Shown here: piece by piece, positions 43,761 to 51,302 of the stretch
Numbering within the stretch: the stretch's first letter is position 1
How the letters are laid out: each line of letters begins with the position of its first letter
Source of the DNA: Streptomyces maremycinicus
GTDB lineage: Bacteria; Actinomycetota; Actinomycetes; Streptomycetales; Streptomycetaceae
DNA: 64,000 nt
Reading direction: 5' to 3'
NCBI RefSeq assembly: GCF_001184025.1
Contig: NZ_BBYG01000008.1
Location: 434,001-498,000 of the forward strand
Position numbers and translations under genes: made by a program
The notes under the pieces: generated by a model
What the model was told of the DNA's origin: nothing
The model's input: only the letters and a program-made list of their open reading frames with translations
The model's database searches: none

Positions 43761-44243
43761 CTAGCGGATGTTCGGGTCGAAGGTGAAGATCACCAGCGTG
43801 CCCAGCAGGATGGTGAACACCGCGGCGGTGTAGAGCAGGCCCTTCAGCCACAGGCGGGTGTTCGCGCGCTCCGCGTAGTCGTTGATGACCGTGCGCAAGC
43901 CGTTCGTCCCGTGCAGCATGGCGAGCCACAGCATCAGCAGGTCCCAGACCTGCCAGAACGGGGAGGCCCAGCGGCCGGCCACGAAGGCGAAGCCGATCTT
44001 GGAGACGCCGCCGTCCAGGACGAGCTGGATCAGCAGGTGGCCCAGGACCAGGACGACCAGCACGACGCCGGACAGGCGCATGAACAGCCAGGCGCCCATC
44101 TCGAAGTTGCCCCGGGTGGACCGGGGGGTCTTCTTGGTGCGTTGGCGCGGGGCCTCGATGAGGGGCGCGGGGTTGTCCACGTCGTAGACGGATCCGCCCT
44201 CGACGGGGCCGATCCCGGCCGCGGTGGTTTCAGTGGTGGCCAT
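43761..44243 (-). CDS. sdhD: Succinate dehydrogenase membrane anchor subunit
   Basis: A 160-residue protein with three membrane helices (FMRLSGVVLVVLVLGHLLIQ; PFWQVWDLLMLWLAMLHGTN; LLYTAAVFTILLGTLVIFTF). His in LGHLL and in AMLHGTNGLR are candidate heme or quinone-site ligands. The N-terminal ~45 residues are hydrophilic. Only five bases separate it from sdhC; with SdhC it anchors SdhAB and binds quinone. Confidence 0.9.
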   Translation of the reverse strand: MATTETTAAGIGPVEGGSVYDVDNPAPLIEAPRQRTKKTPRSTRGNFEMGAWLFMRLSGVVLVVLVLGHLLIQLVLDGGVSKIGFAFVAGRWASPFWQVWDLLMLWLAMLHGTNGLRTVINDYAERANTRLWLKGLLYTAAVFTILLGTLVIFTFDPNIR

Positions 44244-44248
44244 CGGTC

Positions 44249-44629
44249 TCAGCTCCCGAACAGTTCACGAGCGGCGTGGCCGAGCACGGGGTAGATCGCC
44301 CCGAGCATCAGCACCAGCCACAGGCCGACGACACTCCAGAGCATCTGCTTCTGGTAGCGCGGGCCCTTCGACCAGAAGTCGACGGCGATGACGCGCAGGC
44401 CGTTGAGCGCGTGGAAGAGGATGGCGGCCACGAGGCCGTACTCCAGCAGCGCCACGATCGGCGTCTTGTAGGTGGCTACGACCTTGTCGTAGTCCTCGGG
44501 GGAGACACGCACGAGGGCGGTGTCCAGCACGTGGACGAACAGGAAGAAGAAGATGAGGACGCCGGTGACTCGATGAGCCACCCAGGACCACATTCCTTCC
44601 CGGCCGCGGTACAGCGTTCCAGCCGGCAC
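44249..44629 (-). CDS. sdhC: Succinate dehydrogenase cytochrome b subunit
   Basis: A 126-residue membrane anchor with three helices. The family start is PAGTLYRGREGMWSWVAHRVTG, and the heme-ligand region is HRVTGVLIFFFLFVHVLDTA. A later LFHALNGLRVIAVD is also conserved. I chose the GTG at 44629, with GGAGGG seven bases upstream. The open frame reaches 44731 but the extra N-terminus is Pro/Arg-rich and unlike SdhC. First gene of sdhCDAB. Confidence 0.9.
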   Translation of the reverse strand: MPAGTLYRGREGMWSWVAHRVTGVLIFFFLFVHVLDTALVRVSPEDYDKVVATYKTPIVALLEYGLVAAILFHALNGLRVIAVDFWSKGPRYQKQMLWSVVGLWLVLMLGAIYPVLGHAARELFGS

Positions 44630-44716
44630 GGAAGAACCCTCCGGGAGCGGGGATTGGGGCCTGCCGGCTTGGGGTGTCGGACGGGCCCGGCCGGGTACGG
44701 TCCACCGGCCCCCAGC

Positions 44717-44744
44717 ATCGTAGCCAGCCATGGGCGCTCGGCTT
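44717..44744 (-). promoter_or_regulatory. Weak candidate promoter for sdhCDAB
   Basis: On the minus strand TACGAT (44722-44717) is a fair -10, with AAGCCG about 16 bases upstream as a poor -35. This would give a leader of roughly 80 bases before sdhC. Low certainty. Confidence 0.25.
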
Positions 44745-44879
44745 ACAGGGGGCCTACCGGTGTGATCAAACTGGCACGCGTATGGGTGAGCGGCGGAGGC
44801 ATCCGGGAGGGTTCGGGACGGTATGCGCCGTTCGCGTGTTCCTGGTGTCCGGACCCGGCCCGGCGGCCGGGCGCCGAGG

Positions 44880-45434
44880 TCACGGCCCCGTGCCCCGGAC
44901 CGAGCCCGCCAGCCGCTGTCTGGCCAGGCGGCGCAGCTCCTCGGCCGCGACCACCCGCTCGTCCTCGGGATCGTTCGTCAATCGTGACCGGATGCCTTCC
45001 AGGACACGGTCCAGGGACTCGTCCGCCGGAACGCCGTCGAGGCAGATGACGAACGCGTGTCCGAATCGGGCCTCGTAGGCGGCGTGGGCCGCGTTCAGCG
45101 CCGTGTGCGCCGCTCCGTAGGCGTCCTCCGGCAGACCGGGCAGGCACTCCGCCGCCAGGGCCTCCGCGAGATCGGCCGGGCTCAGGTCGTACGCGGCCTC
45201 GTCCGAGGCGGCCAGGAGGGCGTCGAGCGTCGGATACGGGCGGTGGTCGGCGATACGGCGGGCCCAGCGGGGACAGCGCAGACAGGCGAGGAGGGTGCGG
45301 TGCGCCTCGTCGGCGGGAGCGGTGTTGAAACCGTCCAGCAGAGGTGCGGGTGAGGTCCGGGTCTGCGCCGGTATGGCGAGGCGTCCGGAGAGAGGGGAAA
45401 GACGGTGCGCAGGCAGCGTGGATCCTCGCGTCAC
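44880..45434 (-). CDS. OHCU decarboxylase-like protein, possibly non-catalytic
   Basis: A 184-residue helical protein resembling 2-oxo-4-hydroxy-4-carboxy-5-ureidoimidazoline decarboxylase of urate breakdown. FNTAPADEAHRTLLACLRCP at residue ~36, RWARRIADHRPYPTLDALLA, and the C-terminal AAYEARFGHAFVICLDG and LTNDPEDERVVAAEELRRLA fit the family. However, where the enzymes have the catalytic HPRIG motif, this reads ECLPGLP with no His. It may be inactive or use different chemistry. The first ~30 residues are poorly conserved-looking; the GTG start at 45434 is not well supported. No other urate genes are adjacent. Confidence 0.7.
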   Translation of the reverse strand: MTRGSTLPAHRLSPLSGRLAIPAQTRTSPAPLLDGFNTAPADEAHRTLLACLRCPRWARRIADHRPYPTLDALLAASDEAAYDLSPADLAEALAAECLPGLPEDAYGAAHTALNAAHAAYEARFGHAFVICLDGVPADESLDRVLEGIRSRLTNDPEDERVVAAEELRRLARQRLAGSVRGTGP

Positions 45435-45611
45435 GTGTGATGTGGCAGGGGATGCAGTGAAAGGTGTGTCGACACGTTATCGAGAGCGGTCAGGACGTGT
45501 CTGACCGATGCCTGAATTTCACCCGAACGAGAGAGTTTCGGAATGTGTCGTGGACTCCGTCACGCCGGGCTCGACGCGCTTCCGGTCGCGGGGAGTCGTA
45601 CGGTTGGCGGA

Positions 45612-47279
45612 GTGAGCAGGCACAGGCACCGGCGCCGCGCGCCGCAGAGGAAGCCGCACCGGCGGGTCGCCGGGCGGGCCGTGATGGCGGGCGGGCTGGT
45701 CGCCGCGCTCGGCGTCGGCATCGGCGTGTGGGCCTCCTCGGACGATGGCACGGAACCCGCGGGATCGGCCGCCTCCCGGCAGGCCGCGCGGACGCCCGGG
45801 GACACCGGCGCGGCCGCCGCCCAGGCCCCCACCCCGACGCCCAGCCGCTCCTACGCCCTCTCCACCACCCCGCGCACCATCCCCGCCGTCAGTGCCCACA
45901 CCCCGGCGCGCGGACCCGGATGGAAGCCGCGGTCCGCGAGCCGGGTGGTGGTGAGCGACGCCGGACTCGCCGACGAGGGGCGGCTGGTCGCCGGCGAGCT
46001 GGGCCTGACGTACACCGGGGAGAAGGACGACGTACGCGCCGGGGACCTGCGGCTGGCGCTCAACGACGACGAGGGCGCGAACCCGGAGTCGTACACCATG
46101 ACCGTGCGCGGCGGGCGGGTCACCATCAGCGCGCCCTCCGACGCGGGCGTCTTCTACGGCACCCGCACCCTCAAGCAGGAGGTGCACGGCGGCGGGACGG
46201 CTCCGGAGGGCGTCGTACGCGACCAGCCGGCCAAGCCGCAGCGCGGGTTCACGCTGGACATCGCGCGCAAGCACTTCACCGCCGGGTGGATCGAGGACCG
46301 GGTGCGCGAGCTGGGCGACCTGAAGTACAACCAGCTCGGCCTGCACTTCTCCGACGACCAGGCCTTCCGGATCGAGTCCGACAGTCACCCGGAGATCGTC
46401 TCCGCCCAGCACCTCAGCAAGGCCCAGGTGAAGAAGATCGTCGACCTCGCGGCGAGTCGGCACATCACCGTCGTGCCCGAGATCGACTCACCCGGGCACC
46501 TGGGCGCCGTCCTCGCCGCCCACCCCGAGCTCCAGCTGCGCAACGCGAGCGGGGTGGCGACCCGCGGGGCGATCGACATCTCCAAGGACGACTCCGCCGA
46601 CCTTCTCGACGACCTGCTCGACGAGTACGCCGACGTTTTCCCCGGTGCCTACTGGCATCTCGGCGGGGACGAGTACCAGGCCCTGACGGTCTCCAGCCCG
46701 GCGGCCTCCTACCCCCAGCTCGCCGCCGCCGCGACCGCCCGGTACGGATCCGGCGCGGGCGTCGCCGACCTCACCACCGGCTGGCTCAACGACCGCGCCG
46801 ACACCGTCCGCGCCCACGACCGCACCATGCGGGTGTGGAACGACGGCTTCTTCCGCGGCACCTCGGTCAAGCCGGCCTCCGACCTCGTGGTCGCCTACTG
46901 GACGGGCAAGGAGATCGGGGCGCGGCCGCCGGTCGAGTACCTGAGCGCGGGGCGCAAGGTGCTCAACTACAACGACGAGTACCTGTACTACGTCCTCGGC
47001 GAACCGAACGACTTCACCTACCCCACCGGGCAGCGGATCTACGAGCAGTGGACCCCGCGGGTGCTGCGCGGCACGACCCCGGTTCCCGCGAAGTACGACG
47101 CCCAGATCCTCGGCGGCTCCTTCTCGGTCTGGTGCGACCTCGCGAACTCGCAGACCCAGGACCAGATCGCGGCCGGGATCCGGATGCCGCTGCGGGCGAC
47201 CTCGCAGAAGCTGTGGGACGCCGGGACGCCGCCGCTGACCTGGACGCAGTTCAAGTCCCTGGCGGACCAGCTCGGTTGA
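45612..47279 (+). CDS. Beta-N-acetylhexosaminidase (GH20)
   Basis: A 555-residue glycosidase removing terminal GlcNAc/GalNAc. A basic N-terminus and one hydrophobic helix (AVMAGGLVAALGVGIGVWA) direct export, followed by an Ala/Pro/Thr linker. The GH20 N-terminal domain precedes the barrel (RGFTLDIARKHFTAGWI). The catalytic Asp-Glu pair is in YWHLGGDEYQ. GTG 45612 has TACGGT exactly seven bases upstream, so the transcript may be leaderless; the frame is open to 45543. I see no DasR-type operator upstream. Likely role: chitin or muropeptide sugar recycling outside the membrane. Confidence 0.9.
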   Translation: MSRHRHRRRAPQRKPHRRVAGRAVMAGGLVAALGVGIGVWASSDDGTEPAGSAASRQAARTPGDTGAAAAQAPTPTPSRSYALSTTPRTIPAVSAHTPARGPGWKPRSASRVVVSDAGLADEGRLVAGELGLTYTGEKDDVRAGDLRLALNDDEGANPESYTMTVRGGRVTISAPSDAGVFYGTRTLKQEVHGGGTAPEGVVRDQPAKPQRGFTLDIARKHFTAGWIEDRVRELGDLKYNQLGLHFSDDQAFRIESDSHPEIVSAQHLSKAQVKKIVDLAASRHITVVPEIDSPGHLGAVLAAHPELQLRNASGVATRGAIDISKDDSADLLDDLLDEYADVFPGAYWHLGGDEYQALTVSSPAASYPQLAAAATARYGSGAGVADLTTGWLNDRADTVRAHDRTMRVWNDGFFRGTSVKPASDLVVAYWTGKEIGARPPVEYLSAGRKVLNYNDEYLYYVLGEPNDFTYPTGQRIYEQWTPRVLRGTTPVPAKYDAQILGGSFSVWCDLANSQTQDQIAAGIRMPLRATSQKLWDAGTPPLTWTQFKSLADQLG

Positions 47280-47320
47280 GCGGGCTCCCGAACGTGCCGT
47301 GCCCGTTTGCCGATCCGCCC

Positions 47321-47353
47321 AGGGTTGGCTGAAAAACCCTCCTGTGATACTCC
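47321..47353 (+). promoter_or_regulatory. Weak hairpin and candidate promoter upstream of the 47425 gene
   Basis: AGGGTT and AACCCT (47321-47326 with 47335-47340) could form a 6-bp stem. TTGGCT (47325-47330) and a TACT-type element about 17 bases downstream could be a promoter for the next gene. Both readings are weak. Confidence 0.25.
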
Positions 47354-47424
47354 TGGCCTGTCGCGCGCAGTAAGGGGAAGTGCGGGCTCCGTAAGGGCGG
47401 TGCCCTGGGGCGAGGGGGGCGTGG

Positions 47425-47991
47425 ATGAGTCTGGTGGAACTGATAGCTCAGGCCGACGAACGCGGACTGGCTGCCAGCGGGCTGGCTTGTTTGGATCGGT
47501 GCGTACCCCTGCTCGGAGGTGACGACGAGATCCTGCGACCGCTGTGGGGGAACCTCACGGAGGACTCCGACGCCGCCGACTGGGGCGAGCTGCTGGAACA
47601 GGCGCGCGGCAAGCTGGCGTCGGCCGCCGAGGAGGGTGACGAGGAGGGCGACGAGGCCGGGTCGCTGGCCCGCCGGATGCTGGCCGCCGCCCCCGACGAC
47701 CGCTCCGCCGCCGAGGTGCGGCTCTGGGCCGACGCCTGCTCCGTCGCCTCGCTCCAGATCCACCGCCTCCTCGACCCGGCGGAGGACGACTCCCCGGTCG
47801 ACTCCCGCCGCGAAGGCCGCACCGAGGGCATGTCGCCCCTCGTCGCCGCCGAACTGCGCCGCCAGGTCGCCGTCCTCGAGGTGCTCGCCGGGCACGGCGC
47901 GGGCGGACTGCGCCGCGCCCTCGAAGTGTCCACCGAGGGCCGCCGGGTGCTGCGCGCGGTGGTCTCGCGGCGGGCTCGTGGACGCGGGTGA
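47425..47991 (+). CDS. Hypothetical acidic helical protein
   Basis: A 188-residue, Ala/Glu/Asp-rich protein without signal peptide or membrane helix. It starts MSLVELIAQADERGLAASGL and has a Glu/Asp cluster (EEGDEEGDEAG) around residue 70. The second half is helical with a basic end (RRVLRAVVSRRARGRG). I do not recognise a family or catalytic motif. The normal third-position GC and clear ATG support a real gene. The next unknown gene follows in the same direction 55 bases later. Confidence 0.7.
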   Translation: MSLVELIAQADERGLAASGLACLDRCVPLLGGDDEILRPLWGNLTEDSDAADWGELLEQARGKLASAAEEGDEEGDEAGSLARRMLAAAPDDRSAAEVRLWADACSVASLQIHRLLDPAEDDSPVDSRREGRTEGMSPLVAAELRRQVAVLEVLAGHGAGGLRRALEVSTEGRRVLRAVVSRRARGRG

Positions 47992-48046
47992 GGGGTCTGC
48001 GGGGGAGATGGGTCGGTCCTGCGCCGGTCTCGCGAAGGCCCCGGAA

Positions 48047-48499
48047 ATGAGTGACGAGACCCGCGCCGACCTCGCTTTTCCTGATGTGACGCGCAGGACG
48101 AACGACCAGCCCGGCCGACCCGACCGGCCGCCCCGCCCCTCCGCCGCCGCGAAACCCGTGCGGTGGGCGGCGGAGGCGGTGGCCGCCGTGCCCGACGCCG
48201 TCCGCCCCCACCTCGACCACTCGGCGCCGAGCCTGTGGCGCGTCGACCGCATGATCGAGGAGCTGCGCCGCGAGGGCTCGCCGTACCCGGCCGTGGAGCA
48301 GGTGCTGCGCGGGCTCGGCGCCTACGCGGGCGAGGTGATCGTCCGGCAGACCGGGGCCGAGTGGTGGGGCGCCGGCGGCGACCACTGGGTCCGCACCCCC
48401 GACGGCCGCCTCTGGGAACCCCTGGACGAGTCCCGGCGCTGCTTCGCCGGCCACGGATCCCTGCGGTTGCTGTGCCGGGACGCGATGCGGGGGCGGTAG
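48047..48499 (+). CDS. Hypothetical protein with GEV-R-TGAEW motif
   Basis: A 150-residue soluble protein. After a disordered ~40-residue lead it contains LWRVDRMIEELRREGSPYPA, VLRGLGAYAGEVIVRQTGAE and WWGAGGDHWVRTPDGRLWEP. The GAYxGEVxVRxxGAEW pattern recurs in bacterial proteins of unknown function, as far as I remember; I cannot name the family. ATG 48047 is used; an in-frame ATG at 48008 is possible. It ends upstream of the first ECF sigma gene; a link is not shown. Confidence 0.65.
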   Translation: MSDETRADLAFPDVTRRTNDQPGRPDRPPRPSAAAKPVRWAAEAVAAVPDAVRPHLDHSAPSLWRVDRMIEELRREGSPYPAVEQVLRGLGAYAGEVIVRQTGAEWWGAGGDHWVRTPDGRLWEPLDESRRCFAGHGSLRLLCRDAMRGR

Positions 48500-48666
48500 C
48501 CCCGGACCCGTCCGGCGGCCGGGGGCGCGTGCGCTGGTGCATTCGTCCGCTGTGACACTTCTGCGCCGCCCGGCGCTGATGACCGTGAGGGCGTGGCCGT
48601 GTCCGGACCCGGGGTCCGGCGGGGGAGTCGCGCGCCGTAACGCACTCCGCACGAACGAGGACAGTC

Positions 48667-49299
48667 TTGGGCCAGGGAGGGGAACCCCGGCGCGCGCAGG
48701 CGTACGACGGGGAACTGGGCGCGGCCGTGACGCGGGCCCAGGACGGGGACGAGGCCGCGTTCGCCGTGGCCTACCGGATCGTGCAGCCAGGACTGCTCGG
48801 CTACCTGCGGGGGATCGTCGGCGACGACGCCGAGGACGTGGCCTCCGACGCCTGGCTGGAGATCGCGCGGGACCTGGGGCGGTTCAAAGGGGACGGCGCG
48901 GGGTTCCGCGGCTGGACCGCGACCATCGCCCGGCACCGGGCCCTCGACCATCTGCGCCGGCTGCGGGTCCGGCCCCGGTCGACGGCGCTGGACCCGGACG
49001 TCGTCCTCGACCTGGCCGGCCCGCACAGCACCCACGACGAGGCGCTGGAGTCGCTCTCCACCGAGCACGCCCTGGAACTGGTCCGCGGGCTGCCGCGCGA
49101 CCAGGCCGAGGCGGTGCTGCTCCGGGTGGTCGTGGGGCTGGACGGGCCCGCCGCGGCCCGTGTCCTCGGCAAGCGCCCCGGCGCCGTCCGTACGGCGGCG
49201 CACCGGGGACTGAAACGGCTGGCCCGCCGGCTCGACGCCACGGGCGCGGGCGAAGGTGTGACGGATGGCGGGCCCCGAACGCTGGGGGAGTCGACATGA
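48667..49299 (+). CDS. ECF RNA polymerase sigma factor (first copy)
   Basis: A 210-residue sigma-70-family factor. Region 2 spans ~30-95 (FAVAYRIVQPGLLGYLRGIV; DAEDVASDAWLEIARDL; FRGWTATIARHRALDHLRRL) and region 4 ~140-190 (LPRDQAEAVLLRVVVGLDGP; VLGKRPGAVRTAAHRGLKRL). It starts at TTG 48667; the frame fits MGQGGEPRRAQ. It is strongly similar to the factor at 50643, and each is followed by a one-helix membrane protein, so the two cassettes are tandem duplicates. CGTAACGCAC lies about 30 bases upstream, and a like element precedes the second copy. Confidence 0.92.
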   Translation: MGQGGEPRRAQAYDGELGAAVTRAQDGDEAAFAVAYRIVQPGLLGYLRGIVGDDAEDVASDAWLEIARDLGRFKGDGAGFRGWTATIARHRALDHLRRLRVRPRSTALDPDVVLDLAGPHSTHDEALESLSTEHALELVRGLPRDQAEAVLLRVVVGLDGPAAARVLGKRPGAVRTAAHRGLKRLARRLDATGAGEGVTDGGPRTLGEST

Positions 49300-49393
49300 A
49301 CGCCGGGGGCTGTGGACCGTATGGATCAGTGGCGGGCCCGGCCACCAGGTCGAACGGTCTGAGCGCACGCACGGGACAGAGGCGGGAACGGAC

Positions 49394-50350
49394 ATGGGTG
49401 AACGGCTGAACGACGGCGCGGGCCACAGCCGTCGGCGCGCACACCCCGCGGACACCGCCGCCGAGAGCGCGGCCGCCGCCCCGGAGGCCGTCGCCCCGGA
49501 CGCCGCGGAGGTGCCGTTGACCGTGGCCCTCCCGTCGGCGGCGCTGCTCCTGCGGGCCCTGCGCGGACAGCGGGGGCCGCGCGGCCCCGGCGACGGCCCG
49601 GACCTGGCGCCGGAGGCCGGGAGCGACGGCGAGCGGCGGGCCGTCGCCGCCTTCCTGGCCGCCCGCGACACGGGTGCGCACCGGGCCAGGACCCGGCGCC
49701 GGGACGACTGGCGACCCCGGGTCCGGCGGCACACGGCCCGCTCGCTGCGGGCCACGTTCTCCGTACTGGTCGCGGGCCTCGCGCTGGGCGGGGTCGCGTT
49801 CGCCACCGTGGGCTCGTCCACCGACGGCGTGGCAGGCGGCGCGCGGCGCTCCGCACCGGCGCCGACCGCCTCCGCGCCCGGGGCCCGGTCCGCCGACACG
49901 GTTTCCGCGAGCCCGCGGCCGCCCGCGCCCACCGGCCGGGAGCGTCCCGTGGGCGCCGCGGACACCGACGCGCACTGCCGTGCCTACGAGAAGGTGCGGG
50001 GGCGGGGCAGGGCGCTGGACTCCACCGCGTGGCAACGGCTCGTGACGGCGGCGGGCGGCGCGGAGAACGTCGTGGCGTACTGCGGGGCGGCGGCAGCCGG
50101 TTCGGCGTCAGCGGCGGCATCGGCGCCGACGGCGGGGAGCACCACGAAAGCCGCCGAGAGCTCGGGAACCACGAAGACCACCAAAGCCGCGAAACCCACG
50201 AATACCGCCAAGAGCGTGACGAGCCCGACGGCCGACGGGACGCAGCGGGCCGGGTCGGCCCCGGGGACCGCGAAGGCGTCGGGGGCCGGGAAGACGTCGG
50301 GGTCCGGCAAGAGCGTCGGGACCGTCACGAGCGGGGCCCGGGGGCGGTAA
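49394..50350 (+). CDS. Single-pass membrane protein, putative sigma-factor partner (first copy)
   Basis: A 318-residue protein from ATG 49394. An N-terminal cytoplasmic region (~1-115, basic toward the end) is followed by one helix (RATFSVLVAGLALGGVAFAT, ~120-139), a Pro/Ala/Ser linker, then an outer segment with two Cys: CRAYEKVRGRG...AWQRLVTAAGG...NVVAYC (Cys195 and Cys230). The tail is Thr/Lys/Ala/Gly-rich. Position after an ECF gene suggests an anti-sigma role, but the usual zinc HxxxCxxC motif is absent. A start at ATG 49265, overlapping the sigma gene, is the alternative. Confidence 0.7.
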   Translation: MGERLNDGAGHSRRRAHPADTAAESAAAAPEAVAPDAAEVPLTVALPSAALLLRALRGQRGPRGPGDGPDLAPEAGSDGERRAVAAFLAARDTGAHRARTRRRDDWRPRVRRHTARSLRATFSVLVAGLALGGVAFATVGSSTDGVAGGARRSAPAPTASAPGARSADTVSASPRPPAPTGRERPVGAADTDAHCRAYEKVRGRGRALDSTAWQRLVTAAGGAENVVAYCGAAAAGSASAAASAPTAGSTTKAAESSGTTKTTKAAKPTNTAKSVTSPTADGTQRAGSAPGTAKASGAGKTSGSGKSVGTVTSGARGR

Positions 50351-50368
50351 CCGGTTGCCGCCAAAGCA

Positions 50369-50410
50369 ACGGCCGGGGCCGCCACCCCCCACAGGAGAGG
50401 CCCCGGCCGT
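50369..50410 (+). terminator. Terminator after the first sigma cassette
   Basis: ACGGCCGGGGCC (50369-50380) pairs with GGCCCCGGCCGT (50399-50410), a 12-bp perfect stem with an 18-base loop, 18 bases after the stop. A strong hairpin separating the two cassettes. Confidence 0.8.
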
Positions 50411-50642
50411 CGCGCGGCACGGGCCGCGCGGCGGCCCGTACTCCCTACAGCGCCATGAGTGCGGTTTCTGTCACACCCCGGACGCACCCGCTCGCGTCAC
50501 GAGTTAGTTGCATGTTCTACGGACATGGACGTGCGGCTGTTTCAGGTCGTAACGTGCCTTTCGCGCCGGAAGGCCAAGCGGCAGACCACCGCAACGACCC
50601 GCGGTCCAGAAAACCGCGCACCATCGACCGAGGAACCACGAC

Positions 50643-51302
50643 GTGGGGGACGACGCGGAGCTGACAGCCGCGGTGCTCGCGGCACAGAACGGGGACGAGA
50701 GCGCGTTCCGGACTGTGTACCGCACGGTGCACCCGCGGCTGCTCGGGTACGTACGCACGCTCGTCGGCGATCTCGACGCCGAGGACGTGTCCTCCGAGGC
50801 CTGGCTCCAGATAGCCCGCGACCTGGAACGGTTCAGCGGAGACGCGGACCGCTTCCGCGGCTGGGCCGCCCGGATCGCCCGCAACCGCGCGCTGGACCAC
50901 ATCCGCATGCGCGGACGCCGCCCGGCGACGGTCGCCGACGAGAGCGAACTGACGGCCCGGCCCGCCGAGTCCGACACCGCGGGCGAGGCCATGGAGGCGC
51001 TGGCCACCGGCCGCACGCTGAACCTCATAGCCCGGCTGCCGCAGGACCAGGCCGAGGCCGTCGTGCTGCGGGTGGTCGTGGGCCTGGACGCCAAGACGGC
51101 CGCCGAGACGCTCGGCAAAAGACCCGGTGCCGTGCGTACGGCCGCGCACCGCGGCCTGAAGAAGCTCGCCGAACTGCTCGGCGAGGATCCGGAGTCGGCC
51201 GGTGCGCTCGACGCGCTGCCGTCCCAGCGAGAACCGCGCCCGCGCGCGGTGACGTCCGCCGGTGTGACGCATACGCGCGTGCGGACGCAGAAGGACATGT
51301 GA
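50643..51302 (+). CDS. ECF RNA polymerase sigma factor (second copy)
   Basis: A 219-residue factor paralogous to the one at 48667. Region 2 includes FRTVYRTVHPRLLGYVRTLV, DAEDVSSEAWLQIARDLERF and WAARIARNRALDHIRMRGRR; region 4 includes LPQDQAEAVVLRVVVGLDAK and LGKRPGAVRTAAHRGLKKLA. GTG start. A 30-residue C-terminal tail (SQREPRPRAVTSAGVTHTRV) is not shared with the first copy. The stop overlaps the ATG of the membrane-protein gene by one base. Confidence 0.92.
   Translation: MGDDAELTAAVLAAQNGDESAFRTVYRTVHPRLLGYVRTLVGDLDAEDVSSEAWLQIARDLERFSGDADRFRGWAARIARNRALDHIRMRGRRPATVADESELTARPAESDTAGEAMEALATGRTLNLIARLPQDQAEAVVLRVVVGLDAKTAAETLGKRPGAVRTAAHRGLKKLAELLGEDPESAGALDALPSQREPRPRAVTSAGVTHTRVRTQKDM

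Noticed and set aside
45435..45611. Search for a DasR operator upstream of the GH20 hexosaminidase gene
   Set aside because: No ACTGGTCTAGACCA-like palindrome is present, so direct DasR control cannot be claimed.
47425..48499. Two adjacent unknown genes as a toxin-antitoxin or new effector pair
   Set aside because: Sizes and spacing are ordinary, they do not overlap, and no toxin or antitoxin motif is visible; evidence is insufficient.
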